A DNA stretch of 38,229 nt, taken from assembly GCA_038087015.1 (NCBI GenBank), contig JASBNA010000138.1, forward strand, positions 1 to 38,229. The letters are read 5' to 3'. A program made the translations under genes and the position numbers. Origin of the DNA: Cerrena zonata. Lineage: Eukaryota > Basidiomycota > Agaricomycetes > Polyporales > Cerrenaceae. Shown here piece by piece: positions 16,740 to 27,517 of this stretch; the stretch's first letter is position 1; each line of letters starts with the position of its first letter. The notes beneath the pieces were generated by a model, which searched no databases, was not told the DNA's origin, and saw only the letters and a program-made list of their open reading frames with translations.

Positions 16740-19700
16740 TTATGCCCGGAAGTCAAACACGACGCGGCCCCAATCTTGTCCTTGGTGTATCAAGACACCT
16801 CGCACCTCGGCACTGTCGAGTTCCAAGCCCAATTCGAATTCTACAACAGATGAAAGCGGATAAAGAATTATTAGTAAAAAATCGTAGCGGAGATGAATTC
16901 GGCCTAAACGTGCCTGTATAGAAGCCATTAGGTTGGGGCATCCCTGCGTTTTGTTGGAACGACGGAAGGACGCCCAGATCAACGGTCCATTTACAAAGCT
17001 CCATGATCTCGCCCTGCAAAAGCGAGATACGAAAATGATATCAGTACCGATTTACACAACAGCGTGCACTTTTCTCCGATCGAGTCGAAGCGCTACAAAT
17101 GACACCGACCTCATCTGTGTACCGCATGATCTGCTCTGAATCCGAAGTGTATAGCGTTGCAACGAACATGCGGTCTGCAATGATGAGGGAAGGGAGACGG
17201 GTAATTATGAGACTCTTAGCGTCAAAAGATGCTATTGAACGGGCTTACCTTGGGCTGTCTGTGAGAATTTGCTGATAAACGCAAAAGACAGAAACACGTC
17301 AGTATCCTTCCTCAACTGACGCAGAACCTATACTGGGCAATAAGGGGACGAGTTTCTCACCAGAATTTGTGCTTCAGTCGCTGTCTGTCATTCGGTGATC
17401 ATAAATACTAGCTCGGCTGCGTAAAGGAAAACACTTACCCCTTCCGTAGAATAGCGCCTTTCTGCGGGTGAGTGACAAATTGCGAGGTTTAGCACCTCGC
17501 TGTTAACGCAAAAATAAGAATAAACGTACCGCTACAAGGTATTGCAGTCTGATGTCGAGCAATACAGTTATAAGATTTAGGTCATCTAGATAGCCAATTG
17601 CTTTTACTGACCTGTTGTCGCAAATAGAAACGCCAGCGTCGTTCTCCCGAATGTATGCCGGTCGTTTTAGGTAGTCTTGGGACTCCGCAGGGAGTTTCAC
17701 CTGTACATTACAACTGTCATGAGAACAGAGTGAGAATGTGAGGGGAAAGAGATCACCTTCATCATGTATGATTGGGGGGCGATAACGCTTGATACCAACG
17801 GGCGTCGAGCCAGTCCATACTGTGCCGCGCCACGCAAGGTGGCAGTATCACAGTCGGGCGGCCTGGCAACGACCCTAATTCTTCCTGTAAAGCGCTCCTG
17901 CAGAAAGACGAGTCAACAACATAGGAGTGACGAAAGGAACTGACAGTAGCATACTTGTGCTCTGTGAAAGAGGTATTCGCTCCCTGGACACACGGTAAAC
18001 TGAGTTCAATATATCCTAAACTGATAGGGTGTAAACTTACCTGAAAAACCACCTACGAGCAACAAACAATCCAATCTCTGATCGATCTTCTTCAGCTGCT
18101 CTTCGATCAACTCCAGCACCTACGTAAAAGATGAATAACATGGTCGGCGCGTGAGAAGAGGGTATGACGAAAGCCACTAGCGGAGAGCGTCATTCGGCGG
18201 CGGAAGATAGGACGCACCTGATTGACGACAGGGTCGAAAACCTCTCTGCGGAGAAGAGTGCCTGGAATCGCCAATTCCCCGTTGACGAGGCCCACCGAAG
18301 GGTCGTCTATAGGATCGACATTGAAACACGTGAAATGGAACATTTTATCTGTCATTCGGCTTCCATCAGTAGCTGTTTTCCAAGAAAGGCTTAGATTCAG
18401 ATCCCCACCGTCATCTCGTTCACCCATATACGCCAACTTCTCGCTTTCACTGAAATTGTGCATGAAGTATGCCAGAGACGCCGCTGGATATGAATGGACC
18501 TTGGTCAGCAACCTTGTCTGACAGGATATCGCTCCGCGATAACTTACGGTCGAGGTGAACAGGGGTGCCGTTCCAGAAGGGTCTTCACTAACTCGCGGAA
18601 TCTCAGATCCAAGAAAAGCGAACCACAGTTTGCACCCGAACGAGCGCACATTTCTGCTATCTCAAGGTTTGACATCATGCCAATGATTTTGTAGACAGCC
18701 AAATCCTATGCGGAAGAATATTTGGAGTCGGTAAAACGCCACCCCGTTGAGTGCAACTACAGGAGCTTACCACAGTGCCACCACCTAGGATACGGGGTAA
18801 GGGCGGCGATCATACTGTATACTGAAAATAACAAACTTACCGGCATCACATATCATGAAATTCTGGTTAGGCCTCAGTTTGTGAAGATCCGTCAAGTACG
18901 CACAATGAACCGCGGCAGCCTCGGGTTCACTGTGGAATATAATGAATAATGTATGATTGAACTCAATCTTAAACACTTACGTGATCACCCTAAGACGGTC
19001 TCTCCAGTTCACGTCTCCCGCTCGTGCGGACTGTACAAGACCAGCAGCTATAGCTGCATCTCTCATGATCTGACATCCACGAGCGTCCCAAGCAGCGGGG
19101 ACAGTAAGCCAGACATCGGCGGAGTCTAGAAGTAACTCAATCCCTGAGTTGGTCTTGCGACGACATGTTTTGACACACTACTCACCGAGATCAGCGACTG
19201 CACCGATATCCCTTGTAACCTGCTGTTTCGCATACTCCCAGAGACATGTCAAGAAGTCGATGATGAGATCAATAGCTTGCTTCCCTGCCTTTACGGATGT
19301 CAAAAGTCGTGCTAGCAAATAAAAGGAAAGACCCTTACCGGGAGTGATGGTAAGCGAGGATCCACAGAGCCGTCTCTTAGGGCATGTGGCTCCAGGAATA
19401 GCTTAAACCTTGAATGATAGTCAGATGTGAACTTCACAACGAATTAGGTATCTGGAGACTAGCTGGTACTCACCATTCACATTTCACCGCTCCAGGGAGT
19501 GGGCTGGAATTCTTTGCTTCTATTCCCCATGCAATAACTTGACCCCGCTCGTCATAAAGAAGGCAAGTCGGAATTTTCCTAAATGTTTCGAATGATCCTG
19601 GCCAGTTTAGAATCTGCTGTACTTTTCCACCAGCAATGCGGGAGGAGCCGTATGCCTACCGTTGGCCCCTATTGGTGAGTATCGACAGAAGGAGTCAATG

Positions 19701-20419
19701 AATTGCTACGCACCACACCAGAGAAGGTGGTACCTAACAGGAGAAGATGGTATTATTACCGGGGACGGGCGAAGAACACGCTAGCAGATCGCTACTTACC
19801 GAAGTCAATTGATACCGAGAGTTTGCCTTCGTCCGTAGAAGGTGGTATAAATGATTCGGGAGTCGGAGTTACACCAAGGCCACTCTGTCTTCCTGTGACG
19901 GACATCGCGACAGACATGGGGTTATTAAAAGTGTGCGCAGGACTTGGCTGAGTAAGAGGTGGGCTGTGAGGCGGAGAATACCCTCCAAAGCTCGATGGTG
20001 CTTGAGAATGCGCAAAGGAACCCCCGGTGTTGTACGTCCCATTGGCTAATGTGGTGGAATTCGACATCGCGGAAACCGTACCCGGTGGGGGTGACGGTGT
20101 TTGCGAATATGGACTAAACTGTCCCTGAGGTACCCCGTTATTCTGCTGCCATTGGTTTTGCTGCATCTGCTGCATAGGACTGAAGGTTCTGCACATTCTG
20201 CGTCATGCCGTTCTGACCCACAGCCTGAGGTTGTTGACCATACTGCAACGCGGGCGGCGGAGTTGGTACATTCGGAGGTACATACTGAGCCTTCTCCTGC
20301 CACTGTAAATTCTGCTGAGGACCTGGTTGCTGGGTCATCATCTGACCAGAATTTGCCATGGCTCGATTGTAGGCATCGGGATTCGTTTCCTCAACAGGTT
20401 CCCCACAGCAGCCGCCCAT
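16740..20419 (-). CDS. HSPA12-like Hsp70 ATPase with lipidation-like N-terminus
   Basis: This is a fungal Hsp70-family ATPase related to HSPA12, with 22 exons and about 780 residues. Exons (minus): 20244-20419, 19800-20197, 19714-19733, 19474-19655, 19339-19408, 19186-19288, 18981-19125, 18841-18929, 18771-18784, 18548-18705, 18218-18512, 18041-18119, 17955-17983, 17757-17897, 17612-17700, 17530-17548, 17439-17461, 17361-17384, 17249-17271, 17110-17174, 16914-17013, 16740-16840. The N-terminus MGGCCGEPVE precedes a Gln/Pro/Ser-rich stretch of about 170 residues. Phosphate motif 1 is VSIDFGTTFSGVAYG near 185-200, phosphate motif 2 is CDAGGGTVDLAVY near 390, and the adenosine motif LLLVGGFSGSEYL is near 570. 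The C-terminus GLELDSAEVRG...GQDWGRVVFDF matches the fungal family. The last intron is GC–AG. One intron (18513-18547) is only 35 nt, and the 46-nt first intron is inferred from frame alone. Client and role are unknown. Confidence 0.88.
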
Positions 20420-22630
20420 TGTTTCCTTGAGTGTAGTTCGGAAGGGGTCAGGTTGACTTCAGCTGAATGAAGCAGGTGGATGTTAAGCACTAAGGATACT
20501 GGAGTGCAGTTCGGCAACAACGTGCTGTATGTTGAACGGGCTGTAAACCTCGACGCCCATATCTCGACAAATGAAAACGCTAAAGACATTCGGCGCTCAT
20601 CTGTCTAACGTATCGCCATTCCAAAAATGGATATCATTTGCTTATGTCTCTCAGGCGTACCTCAATCAAATTACTGAACGATTGGCTGAGGCGGTGCAGA
20701 GCACTCGTACATTCAATCCAAAGTGAAGAAAACTAATTCTAGGCCGACAATTGTATATGGTGTTAAATAACAGATTCGAAGTTGTTATAGCTTGCTTAGT
20801 CCAAACTACTTAGTAGAATCGGAGATTTACCCATGATCGCCAGCATCAAATATTTAAAATCAAGATCAGACACTACTACACACATTTAACAACCTGAAAG
20901 GGCGGCGAAAAACGCGGCGCCTGACCATAATGCTCCTTCGTAGCAGTTCGAATGAGTCTTCGGCGGCTGGCTGTAACCAGTCATTATGAATGTATTTCAG
21001 GTCATGATCGTCGAAATGCAATTTGCTTCGCCCACTCGGCCGTACCTTATTTCAACTGGATGCAGTGCTCAGTCAGCATTCAACCGAGCTGGTCAGAGGT
21101 ACGACTAACGTAGTCGAGGTCATCGCTTGCGATCACCACTACCCTGGCACCTGTGCATATTGTATCACAAATAGTTTGGGAGATCGTAAGCTGTCTCATA
21201 GATCAAGAGAAGAACGGAGCGGGGAAAATACCAAGGCGACCAGCTACTGCATCCGGCTGGAACCAACGATTCCAGTGAACAAATGAGTATAGTTTCTCTG
21301 GCAGACTGGCATGTGGTATGCTTTCTGGATGAATTTGCAACCCTGATGTTCACGCAACGGAGGCCTTAGATGCCGAGGACTTACCTATCATTTTCAACTA
21401 GCCTAACATGTCATCAAACAAATCTTTATATGAGTCATTGAATACGAATGGATCCCGAAATCGCCGAAAACAAGACCATCGTGTTCGTGGGACACGTGGG
21501 ACCTAGGATTCTCTGGACTTCATCTGGAAGTTGGAGCATGGCTGATCACCCGATGTTAGAAACACCAAGATTCCTCCTAGCCTCGGCGGTGGTAAACTTT
21601 AGATATCTTGGAGCGGATGGTATCAACGTGAGGGCCACGATCGTGCAAATACTTACTTTACTGGATCCGAGTTGAGGACCACCATTTGGAATCCCACTTA
21701 CCTGCTCGTCGCCATATTAGTTCCCAGGCTGATGCGAATATCGATGTAGGTGGCCATACGGTCACAGAAGAACATGCCGAAATACGTAGAATATCCGAGC
21801 ATGCATGATCTGCACTCGCCATACGTCGGGAGAAGTGGGATATGCAAGTGGTAGAAACAAGAGTTAGTGTGCTAGTGAAGTAAGGCGCCACGATGTCAAG
21901 GAACATGCTGGGATCGTGCCGAAAGAAGGGCCAAGGAAACTGTACTGTTAATAGCCATGCACTGTAGCCAACTAACCATTTCACCGGGATGAAGTCTAGA
22001 TTGAGATTGCACCGCATATCTCAGGCTAAGGGTGATGTGTGTCAGGAACGAAGTCTGTAATCTAAAAATCAACCTGTGCCTCTTCTCCACACATGTAAGC
22101 TGATGTATATCGATAGCACGATAAATTAGAGGACAAATATGAGATTGTGCGGATGTTGTTCGCGAGGATCTTTGCCAACGGCATGTTAGAGCCTGTTAGG
22201 GCAAGCGTTCGTTGCTGGCCGCATCCATCGGACATCCGGCAAATAGCGTGGACCACAAGAAACTTCTTCGAGTGAAGTTCACCGTTGTTCGTATGCGCAC
22301 AGTCGCACACTCAACGACATCCGGCACGAGTAACAATGCCACGACAGCCTTTTATCAAAGAGACGATCCCGCATTATGGTAACAGTCCTGCTGGTTCTCA
22401 ATTTTTCAGTGTATCACATCTCCAGATGCAAATAAAAACTACTCACTTCACAGAATCACGTCCGACGACCTCCGTGGATAAAAAGGTCCGGAAAGAATGC
22501 GCACTTAGTGCTAAGGAAACAAAGTCTGCCATGCGGTTTCCCAACAACCACGATTGCCAAATATAGTAATTCCTTTAAGTCGTTTCAATACGAGCTAAGC
22601 GCTACGACTTGCCGAAACGCAACTTGACAA
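20420..22630. other. Divergent spacer Hsp70-like / CBP6, mostly empty
   Basis: This 2.2-kb spacer separates two divergent genes. The only suggestive coding piece is on the minus strand near 21701-21830, where one frame reads YFGMFFCDRMATYIDIRISL and ends at a good GTAAGT donor. The neighbouring frame of 21658-22017 reads FPWPFFRHDPSMFLDIVAPY. I could not link them or recognise a family, so a decayed gene is possible. Confidence 0.35.
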
Positions 22631-23007
22631 ATGTCCACCACCAAGCTCTCGCAACAGCTGCATCGTATTGCTGCACAGTGGCCCGCAGATCCATTTCGGC
22701 CACATTTGCAGCTAAAGTCGTTCCTGGACTCGCTGGCTGATCACCCTCAGCTGACACCGCAAGCCGTCAAGGCAGCTCACGCACTCCTGAACAATGATGT
22801 CCAAAGAAAGGTATGCAGCTATCATTCTAACGTGTTCTTAAACGGCTAATCGACGTGTAATTCAAATGCTTACAGTACAAGTTAACCGATAAAATGCTTC
22901 GGCCAAAGTCCATGCCTATGCATTACGAACGATTGGTCGAGGGCGTCGAAAAAAGTGCCAAGGGCATTGGACGGCCCTGGTGGAAGATCTTCTTTAATAT
23001 TTGGTAG
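22631..23007 (+). CDS. Complex III assembly factor, CBP6/UQCC2-like
   Basis: Two exons, 22631-22810 and 22876-23007, give a 103-residue protein. The C-terminal half (KYKLTDKMLRPKSMPMHYER, then LVEGVEKSAKG) parallels yeast Cbp6, in which a short helix, a Lys-Pro step and a tyrosine-containing helix precede the end. In yeast Cbp6 acts with Cbp3 at the mitochondrial ribosome exit to promote cytochrome b synthesis and early bc1 assembly. The protein is shorter than yeast Cbp6 (about 160 residues) and lacks its low-complexity middle. The N-terminus (LHRIAAQWPADPFRPHLQLK) is amphipathic and could double as a targeting helix. The assignment comes from remembered family pattern and is likely but not certain. 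Confidence 0.72.
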
Positions 23008-23325
23008 ACATTTCGTGTGTAAGTGGAATGCCTTCTTTTAATCTCCGCCGCCACCGTCTAGGTTTTGACTGCTTCATGACAGGGTTCCTTTGTATAACAT
23101 TAATCAACTCTATTATAATATTGATGTTTCTAACGAGAAATTCCACGCGAACGGAAATACTGCCAGAAAACACGCTTCTGTACCTGGTTATCGATGAACA
23201 ACTGCATTTTACATCCACCGTTGACAATTAGCATTTCTTGACTTCCTTTCCTTTCCAGCTAGGGACCCTGATCACCTTGCTTCATGAGTACGACAGCTCG
23301 TGTGCCCATGTAAATGATTACAGAA
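23008..23325. other. CBP6 3' flank
   Basis: Short stretch after CBP6. Overlapping ORFs on both strands (22994-23231) are hydrophobic, lack a recognisable domain and overlap the CBP6 stop region, so I do not call a gene. Confidence 0.3.
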
Positions 23326-24986
23326 ATCATTGTTGAGAAGTACCTAGTAATAGCCTGCGCTGTGAGTAAAATATCTACGTTATCCTAGAAGGTATAACTC
23401 AACATTCTGTGCTAGCTGTAAGGAAAGCTAAACTTCTACTGCCCCATCGTGTAGGAAATTTCAGCTCACAACCCTGTACACGTTGTGAATGTGACCACGT
23501 ACCATTACCATGATGGTGCTAGACAAGAGAAACATTGGCAAAATAGTGGTTGGGGTCTTGGGCCCCTTGTGCCGTATGACATGGCAATGTTCTCTTTTTA
23601 CTACGTAAGCGAAAAGGAGGATTACCAACTGAACGTACCCCTTGTACGTGCCGAGATGACTTGCGCTTCTATTACCGGAGTCTTTCTGGGCGTTCCTAAT
23701 AATAACGTTTCATTAGATGAAGGTGTATTTCATAACGCTGGTAAATGCAATCGATTGCTTATTGCTCCGGGCATTTTCTCCGTCTCTCACTCTATAGCTT
23801 CCTGGGCTAGCAACTCGTGATTTATGATCAGAGCATCGCGCTCTCAGGCCTCGCGTCGAGAGCCCTCCTCACTGCCGTCAGTCGCAGCCAGAACGCCGTG
23901 AGTTACAACACATACTTCCTTCCGTGGGATATTGACCGGTAACTCAGGCAGTGATCTTCGTGCGATGTTCTCACAGATGAGATCTGAGCTCGGTATCAGC
24001 GAGCCCAAGTCCCGTTTACGGCAGGACATGGGGATTTCATGACCTCACGTTCACACGTACGTCCTTCCTACACGTCCGTTCGAGTCAACAGAGACGGATT
24101 GCAAAGCTGCAAGGTTCGCGGGAGAAGATAAGCTGTAACTGCCGGGCAGACATCGTGATAGGGGAAACAAAGGCATTCACCGACGGGGCTCGCAGAACCA
24201 GGAAGTTGCCGAGCGATGGTCAAGCATCCCGAGGATCGTCACGAATGGGGACAAGGCATAGGGAGATGTGCTAAAAATGTGCGTGCCAGGTTGTCTCCGT
24301 CTACAGGCATGTGTGAGTCGTGTTTCATTCTTCCACGCCACAGCCTTGCGTCTCCGATGCGTTCTGAGAGAGAAGTGTAGATTCCTGTGGGCAATTCCAG
24401 TGACGGGGATCAGACCTGTGGGTTATAGAAGGACCTCCGGGACCTCAGTGGACAAATTGCGCACGTCCACCGGCATATTGCGCTCAGGGTTCCTCATTTC
24501 ATTAGCTACGCACTTGTCCGATGACACAGAAATCAATGGTAGCATTCAAGACTACCTCAGGAAACATCCGAATGATATTTCATACATGCCGCCGGCCCAA
24601 ATATGGATGCATCTGGGGCTTTGCTCCTGCTGAAGTAGTCCAACTGCCAAGACGCTGTCTATATTCGGGATTGACGCTTTTAATCTCAGACTTGGACTTC
24701 TTATTCAAAGATAATGGTGAGTCCGGCATGATCGACTTTTCCTTTTCTATGTATTAACCTTTAGTCAAAGTTTCCAACAGGTACTAACGCACTGACTATT
24801 TCATGCCGGCCGAAAATTCCCAAATTAAATGCGGGTATTGCGCAACATATTTGGGCGCACTCGGATGAGGTTGACAAACAGCCTCTATATCTGATCACAA
24901 AATCAGGATCCACTCTTCGTGTAGAGACTATCACGTGGGCTTATGGGGAGAATAGCTGGAGCTACCTTCATCCAGAGCGAGGTTGA
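23326..24986 (+). pseudogene. Unrecognised gene or gene remnant with coding-like segments
   Basis: Several plus-strand segments look coding but do not give one clean model. Near 23326 a frame reads IIVEKYLVIACA up to a GTGAGT. After a CAG at about 23464, a long frame to 23820 reads VTTYHYHDGARQEKHWQNSG and NVPLVRAEMTCASI. A two-exon piece, 24521-24716 joined to 24781-24986, is phase-consistent and ends in KSGSTLRVETITWAYGENSW and YLHPERG. The upstream frame of that piece conflicts with an overlapping frame reading NGSIQDYLRKHPNDISYMPP, which suggests a one-base frameshift near 24610. I recognise no family. It may be a real gene with introns I could not place, or a decaying copy. Confidence 0.3.
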
Positions 24987-25410
24987 CGAGACTTCGATGG
25001 TACGCCTACTCTTCAGTGTGTCTGTTTGATCAGTAAGTTTTACCCCGTAGAGGTGCGTGTCAATTTCCTCAAATATATTTATCCAGAGTTCTCTTCTTTA
25101 CAAACTTTCCGCCTGTGAACTATGAGATACGATACTTCAACACGAGGGTCCGAGTTTCGATGGCCTTTGTGTCCAAGCGTTCTATGCGATCGATAGAGTC
25201 ATCCTACAAGGATACCTTGCTCCGTCTATGCGGTCTCTCGGCCAATCCGGGCAGAGACTCTAACCATGCATAGCTAGCTGTTTAAACATACCTGGCCTCT
25301 CGAGCTGTATGTTCCTCACTCGTACAACGCCGCAGAATGACACCATACGACGCACATGGAATCTAGACCCTGCGATAGTCAGCCTCTCTCGGGATCCGCG
25401 GACTGTCAGC
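24987..25410. other. Upstream region of orphan gene
   Basis: No gene is supported here. It should contain distal promoter sequence for the gene starting at 25534. The minus-strand ORF at 25260-25511 overlaps the TATA box and leader and looks spurious. Confidence 0.35.
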
Positions 25411-25414
25411 ACCA

Positions 25415-25420
25415 TATAAA
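25415..25420 (+). promoter_or_regulatory. TATA box and G-poor leader of orphan gene
   Basis: TATAAA lies 114 bp before the ATG at 25534. It is followed by a CA/CT-rich leader (about 25460-25533) almost without G, ending in repeated CACA just before the start codon. This is the layout of strongly expressed fungal genes. An ATG at 25436 in another frame lies about 16 bp after TATAAA and is probably upstream of the transcription start. Confidence 0.6.
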
Positions 25421-25533
25421 CCCGCCCTGCAGACCATGGACGGTAGGAAACATCTTGCCTTCCTACCACCATATTCACGCACATATCACACACTCTACCA
25501 CACCCTACCACCCCTTACCACACATCACACACA

Positions 25534-25920
25534 ATGCTTTTCACCCTCTTCAAAGCTCGCCGTGTCCAGAAGACTGAGGTTAAGCTCGTCCCAAAGCCTT
25601 CTGTACCGGTCCAAGCTGAGTACTCTGCTCCCTTCGTCTTCACTCCCCTCGACCAGCGACCCGGTCTTCTCCCTCTCGGCGTTGCTCAGAAGTCGCCCGA
25701 GATCGTCTATCGCAGCCTGGAGCTGCTGGATAAGGTGGTCGAGTTCAGACAGGCCCAGTCACTAAAGCTTGTTTCTCTGAAAGAGGCCCAGGAGACCAAT
25801 CACATTAAGCGTCGCAATGAGGGCTTTGAGATCGAGGAGGTGAATGCGATTCAAGCCAAGTGGGCTGCAATTTGGGAATTTGTTCGGTTGGACTCTGAAC
25901 TTCCTGGGAATGTCTATTAG
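25534..25920 (+). CDS. Orphan protein of 128 residues, single exon
   Basis: A single-exon frame of 128 residues that I do not recognise. It is probably real. It follows a TATA box and a G-poor leader, and its codon use favours C-ending codons (CTC, GTC, TTC, CCC, AAG) more than neighbouring genes, as in highly expressed fungal genes. The N-terminus MLFTLFKARRVQKTEVKL could be a weak amphipathic targeting helix. A Pro-rich stretch follows (about residues 18-45). Residues 48-115 are charged and helical in character, with runs such as YRSLELLDKVVEFRQAQSLK. No signal peptide, membrane segment or catalytic motif is visible. It lies alone among repeats, upstream of a non-coding repeat locus that could share its transcript. 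Confidence 0.65.
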   Translation: MLFTLFKARRVQKTEVKLVPKPSVPVQAEYSAPFVFTPLDQRPGLLPLGVAQKSPEIVYRSLELLDKVVEFRQAQSLKLVSLKEAQETNHIKRRNEGFEIEEVNAIQAKWAAIWEFVRLDSELPGNVY

Positions 25921-26262
25921 ATGATTCACAGGCTGCTTCTTTCGATGACCGGACTGTCCCTCAATTTGCTACGATTTCTTTCTTTCTCTTTCTCCCCTTT
26001 CTTTCTTTCTGTCACGGACATTATGGACATTGATACGAACTATTAACTCGGTATTCGGATTCTTGTGTTACGGATACGATAGTGCGAGATGTCTTGCGGT
26101 CTTGCGGACATGCACTTCGCTCCTTTTCTTCTCTCGGAACCTATTTGCGGCTGACTATAGAATTTCTCCCCTCTGAGCTAGATACCAGCCACCGGCGTCC
26201 GATCCCCTCCCGCGTCCTACCGAACCTGGAGTAAAAGGGTTATAGTTTTATGACATGCATCT
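25921..26262. other. 3' flank of orphan gene, pyrimidine tract
   Basis: No ORF. A C/T-only tract rich in TTTCT runs from about 25976 to 26011, likely in the 3' UTR or just after it. No clear AATAAA was seen immediately downstream of the stop. Confidence 0.4.
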
Positions 26263-27125
26263 AAAGGCGAGTGCTTCATTTGATTCCTGCAGAGTGTCGG
26301 CTGAGGGGAGTCATGAACCCCAAGGTTGATGCTCTGTCGGTGCTTTCTATATCAGTTTGCTGACATATCTTCCTTGAGCTGTTTCATTAGGTCAACCTTG
26401 AAAGAACGATCATTTTTAGGAATGTCCTTTTCCATTAGACAGGCAGCTGTATTGCAAAGTCTCGAATGAGGAAGTCATGACCCGAGGACGTTGAAATTCT
26501 GTCTATCACTTGCTGGCTATCGTTTCGTCCATTTTGTTCAAACATACTAATACCCTTTTACGTTTCCTAAGTCATCGCTATACCACAGCGAGATTAGATA
26601 TGCCCAATAAAAGGCGAGTACTCTATTCTACTCCTGCAGAGTGTCGGCTGAGGGGAGTCATGACCCCCGATGTTGATGTTCTGCCACTGTCTCCGCACTT
26701 TCTATACCAGTTTGCTGACGTATCTTAAGCTACTTTCTTAGGTCAACCAATTGTCTTTCTATATCCAAGATTCACAATGAAAAGGCGAGTGATTTCTATC
26801 TGATCGAGGCCGGTGAACGGTAGAGTGTCAGGGGAGGAAGTCATGACCCCGAGGATCCTGGGACTCCGCAATACATCCGTCATCTTTTGTTTGTGTCATT
26901 AATACAGGTTTGCTGACTATCTCTTGAGCATCGCTTTATCTCCTAGATCACTCAAACACCAATCTCCACTGCCGACACCCCTCTTTGAATCTCGCCTCGT
27001 TGGAATCCGAAGGATACAAGTTCGCTGGAGGATATTGGGGGCTGATGAGTAGAACCCTGGGATTTCGTCTCCAAGAATTAGCCGTCTTATTGAGTACAGC
27101 TCAGCCTCTCCGTTTTTGATGCTTC
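26263..27125 (+). repeat. Five-copy degenerate tandem repeat, about 165–200 bp period
   Basis: Copies start near 26263, 26440, 26609, 26779 and about 27000, all in the same direction. The shared core has GAGTGTC, then a GGGG arm, AGTCATGA and a CCCC arm, so each core could form a short hairpin. TCATGA falls at 26311, 26475, 26658 and 26841. Copies 1, 3 and 4 share AAAGGCGAGT about 50-60 bp before the core and TTTGCTGAC 60-80 bp after it. The fifth copy is weak and keeps CCTGGGA and CCGTC. There is no conserved reading frame. GTCATGA and CTGA resemble poor box C and box D elements, so snoRNA-like genes are one reading. Confidence 0.6.
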
Positions 27126-27128
27126 GTA

Positions 27129-27517
27129 GTACAGTGCTGATAATATTTGCACACCGAACATTCTTTAGCTGCCTACCCCCCTTCCCCGTCGTCCCCGTCC
27201 CCGTCCCACCCGAGAGAAGCTCGTTTTAGCGGAATTTTAGTGATGTTGTTTTATCTTCATTTACTTATTATACAACAATGGTGTTGATAATGGTTCTAAC
27301 TCTTTGAATGTTTGATTATAGGCTCCCACCTCGATCGTCCCCTTCCCCGTCCCCGTCCTCCCTGAGCGCGAAGGAAATTTGGTGATGTTACTTGCTTTAT
27401 CTTCATTTGCTTATTCTACAACAACGGTGCTGATAATATTTCCAATCTCTGAAATTCTAAACTGTAGGCTCTCCCTTCGTCCCTAACCACCATTCCGTCC
27501 CCGTCCCCGTCGTCCCA
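27129..27517 (+). repeat. 147-bp tandem repeat with C-rich blocks
   Basis: Three C-rich blocks built from CCCCGTC (about 27175-27215, 27325-27362, 27493-27520) alternate with AT-rich blocks. The motif TGATAAT recurs at 27138, 27285 and 27431, a period of about 147 bp. In the last two units the segment from TTTATCTTCATTT to GGTG(T/C)TGATAAT is nearly identical over about 45 bp and is preceded by GTGATGTT, close to a box C. The last unit also has CTGA (box D-like) near 27447. Acceptor-like TATAG or TGTAG precedes each C-rich block, so the C-rich blocks could be exons of a non-coding transcript. Confidence 0.6.

Noticed and set aside
23485..23820. 111-codon ORF as a stand-alone gene
   Set aside because: The open frame extends upstream of its ATG to an acceptor-like CAG, so it is better treated as part of a larger unresolved gene or remnant.
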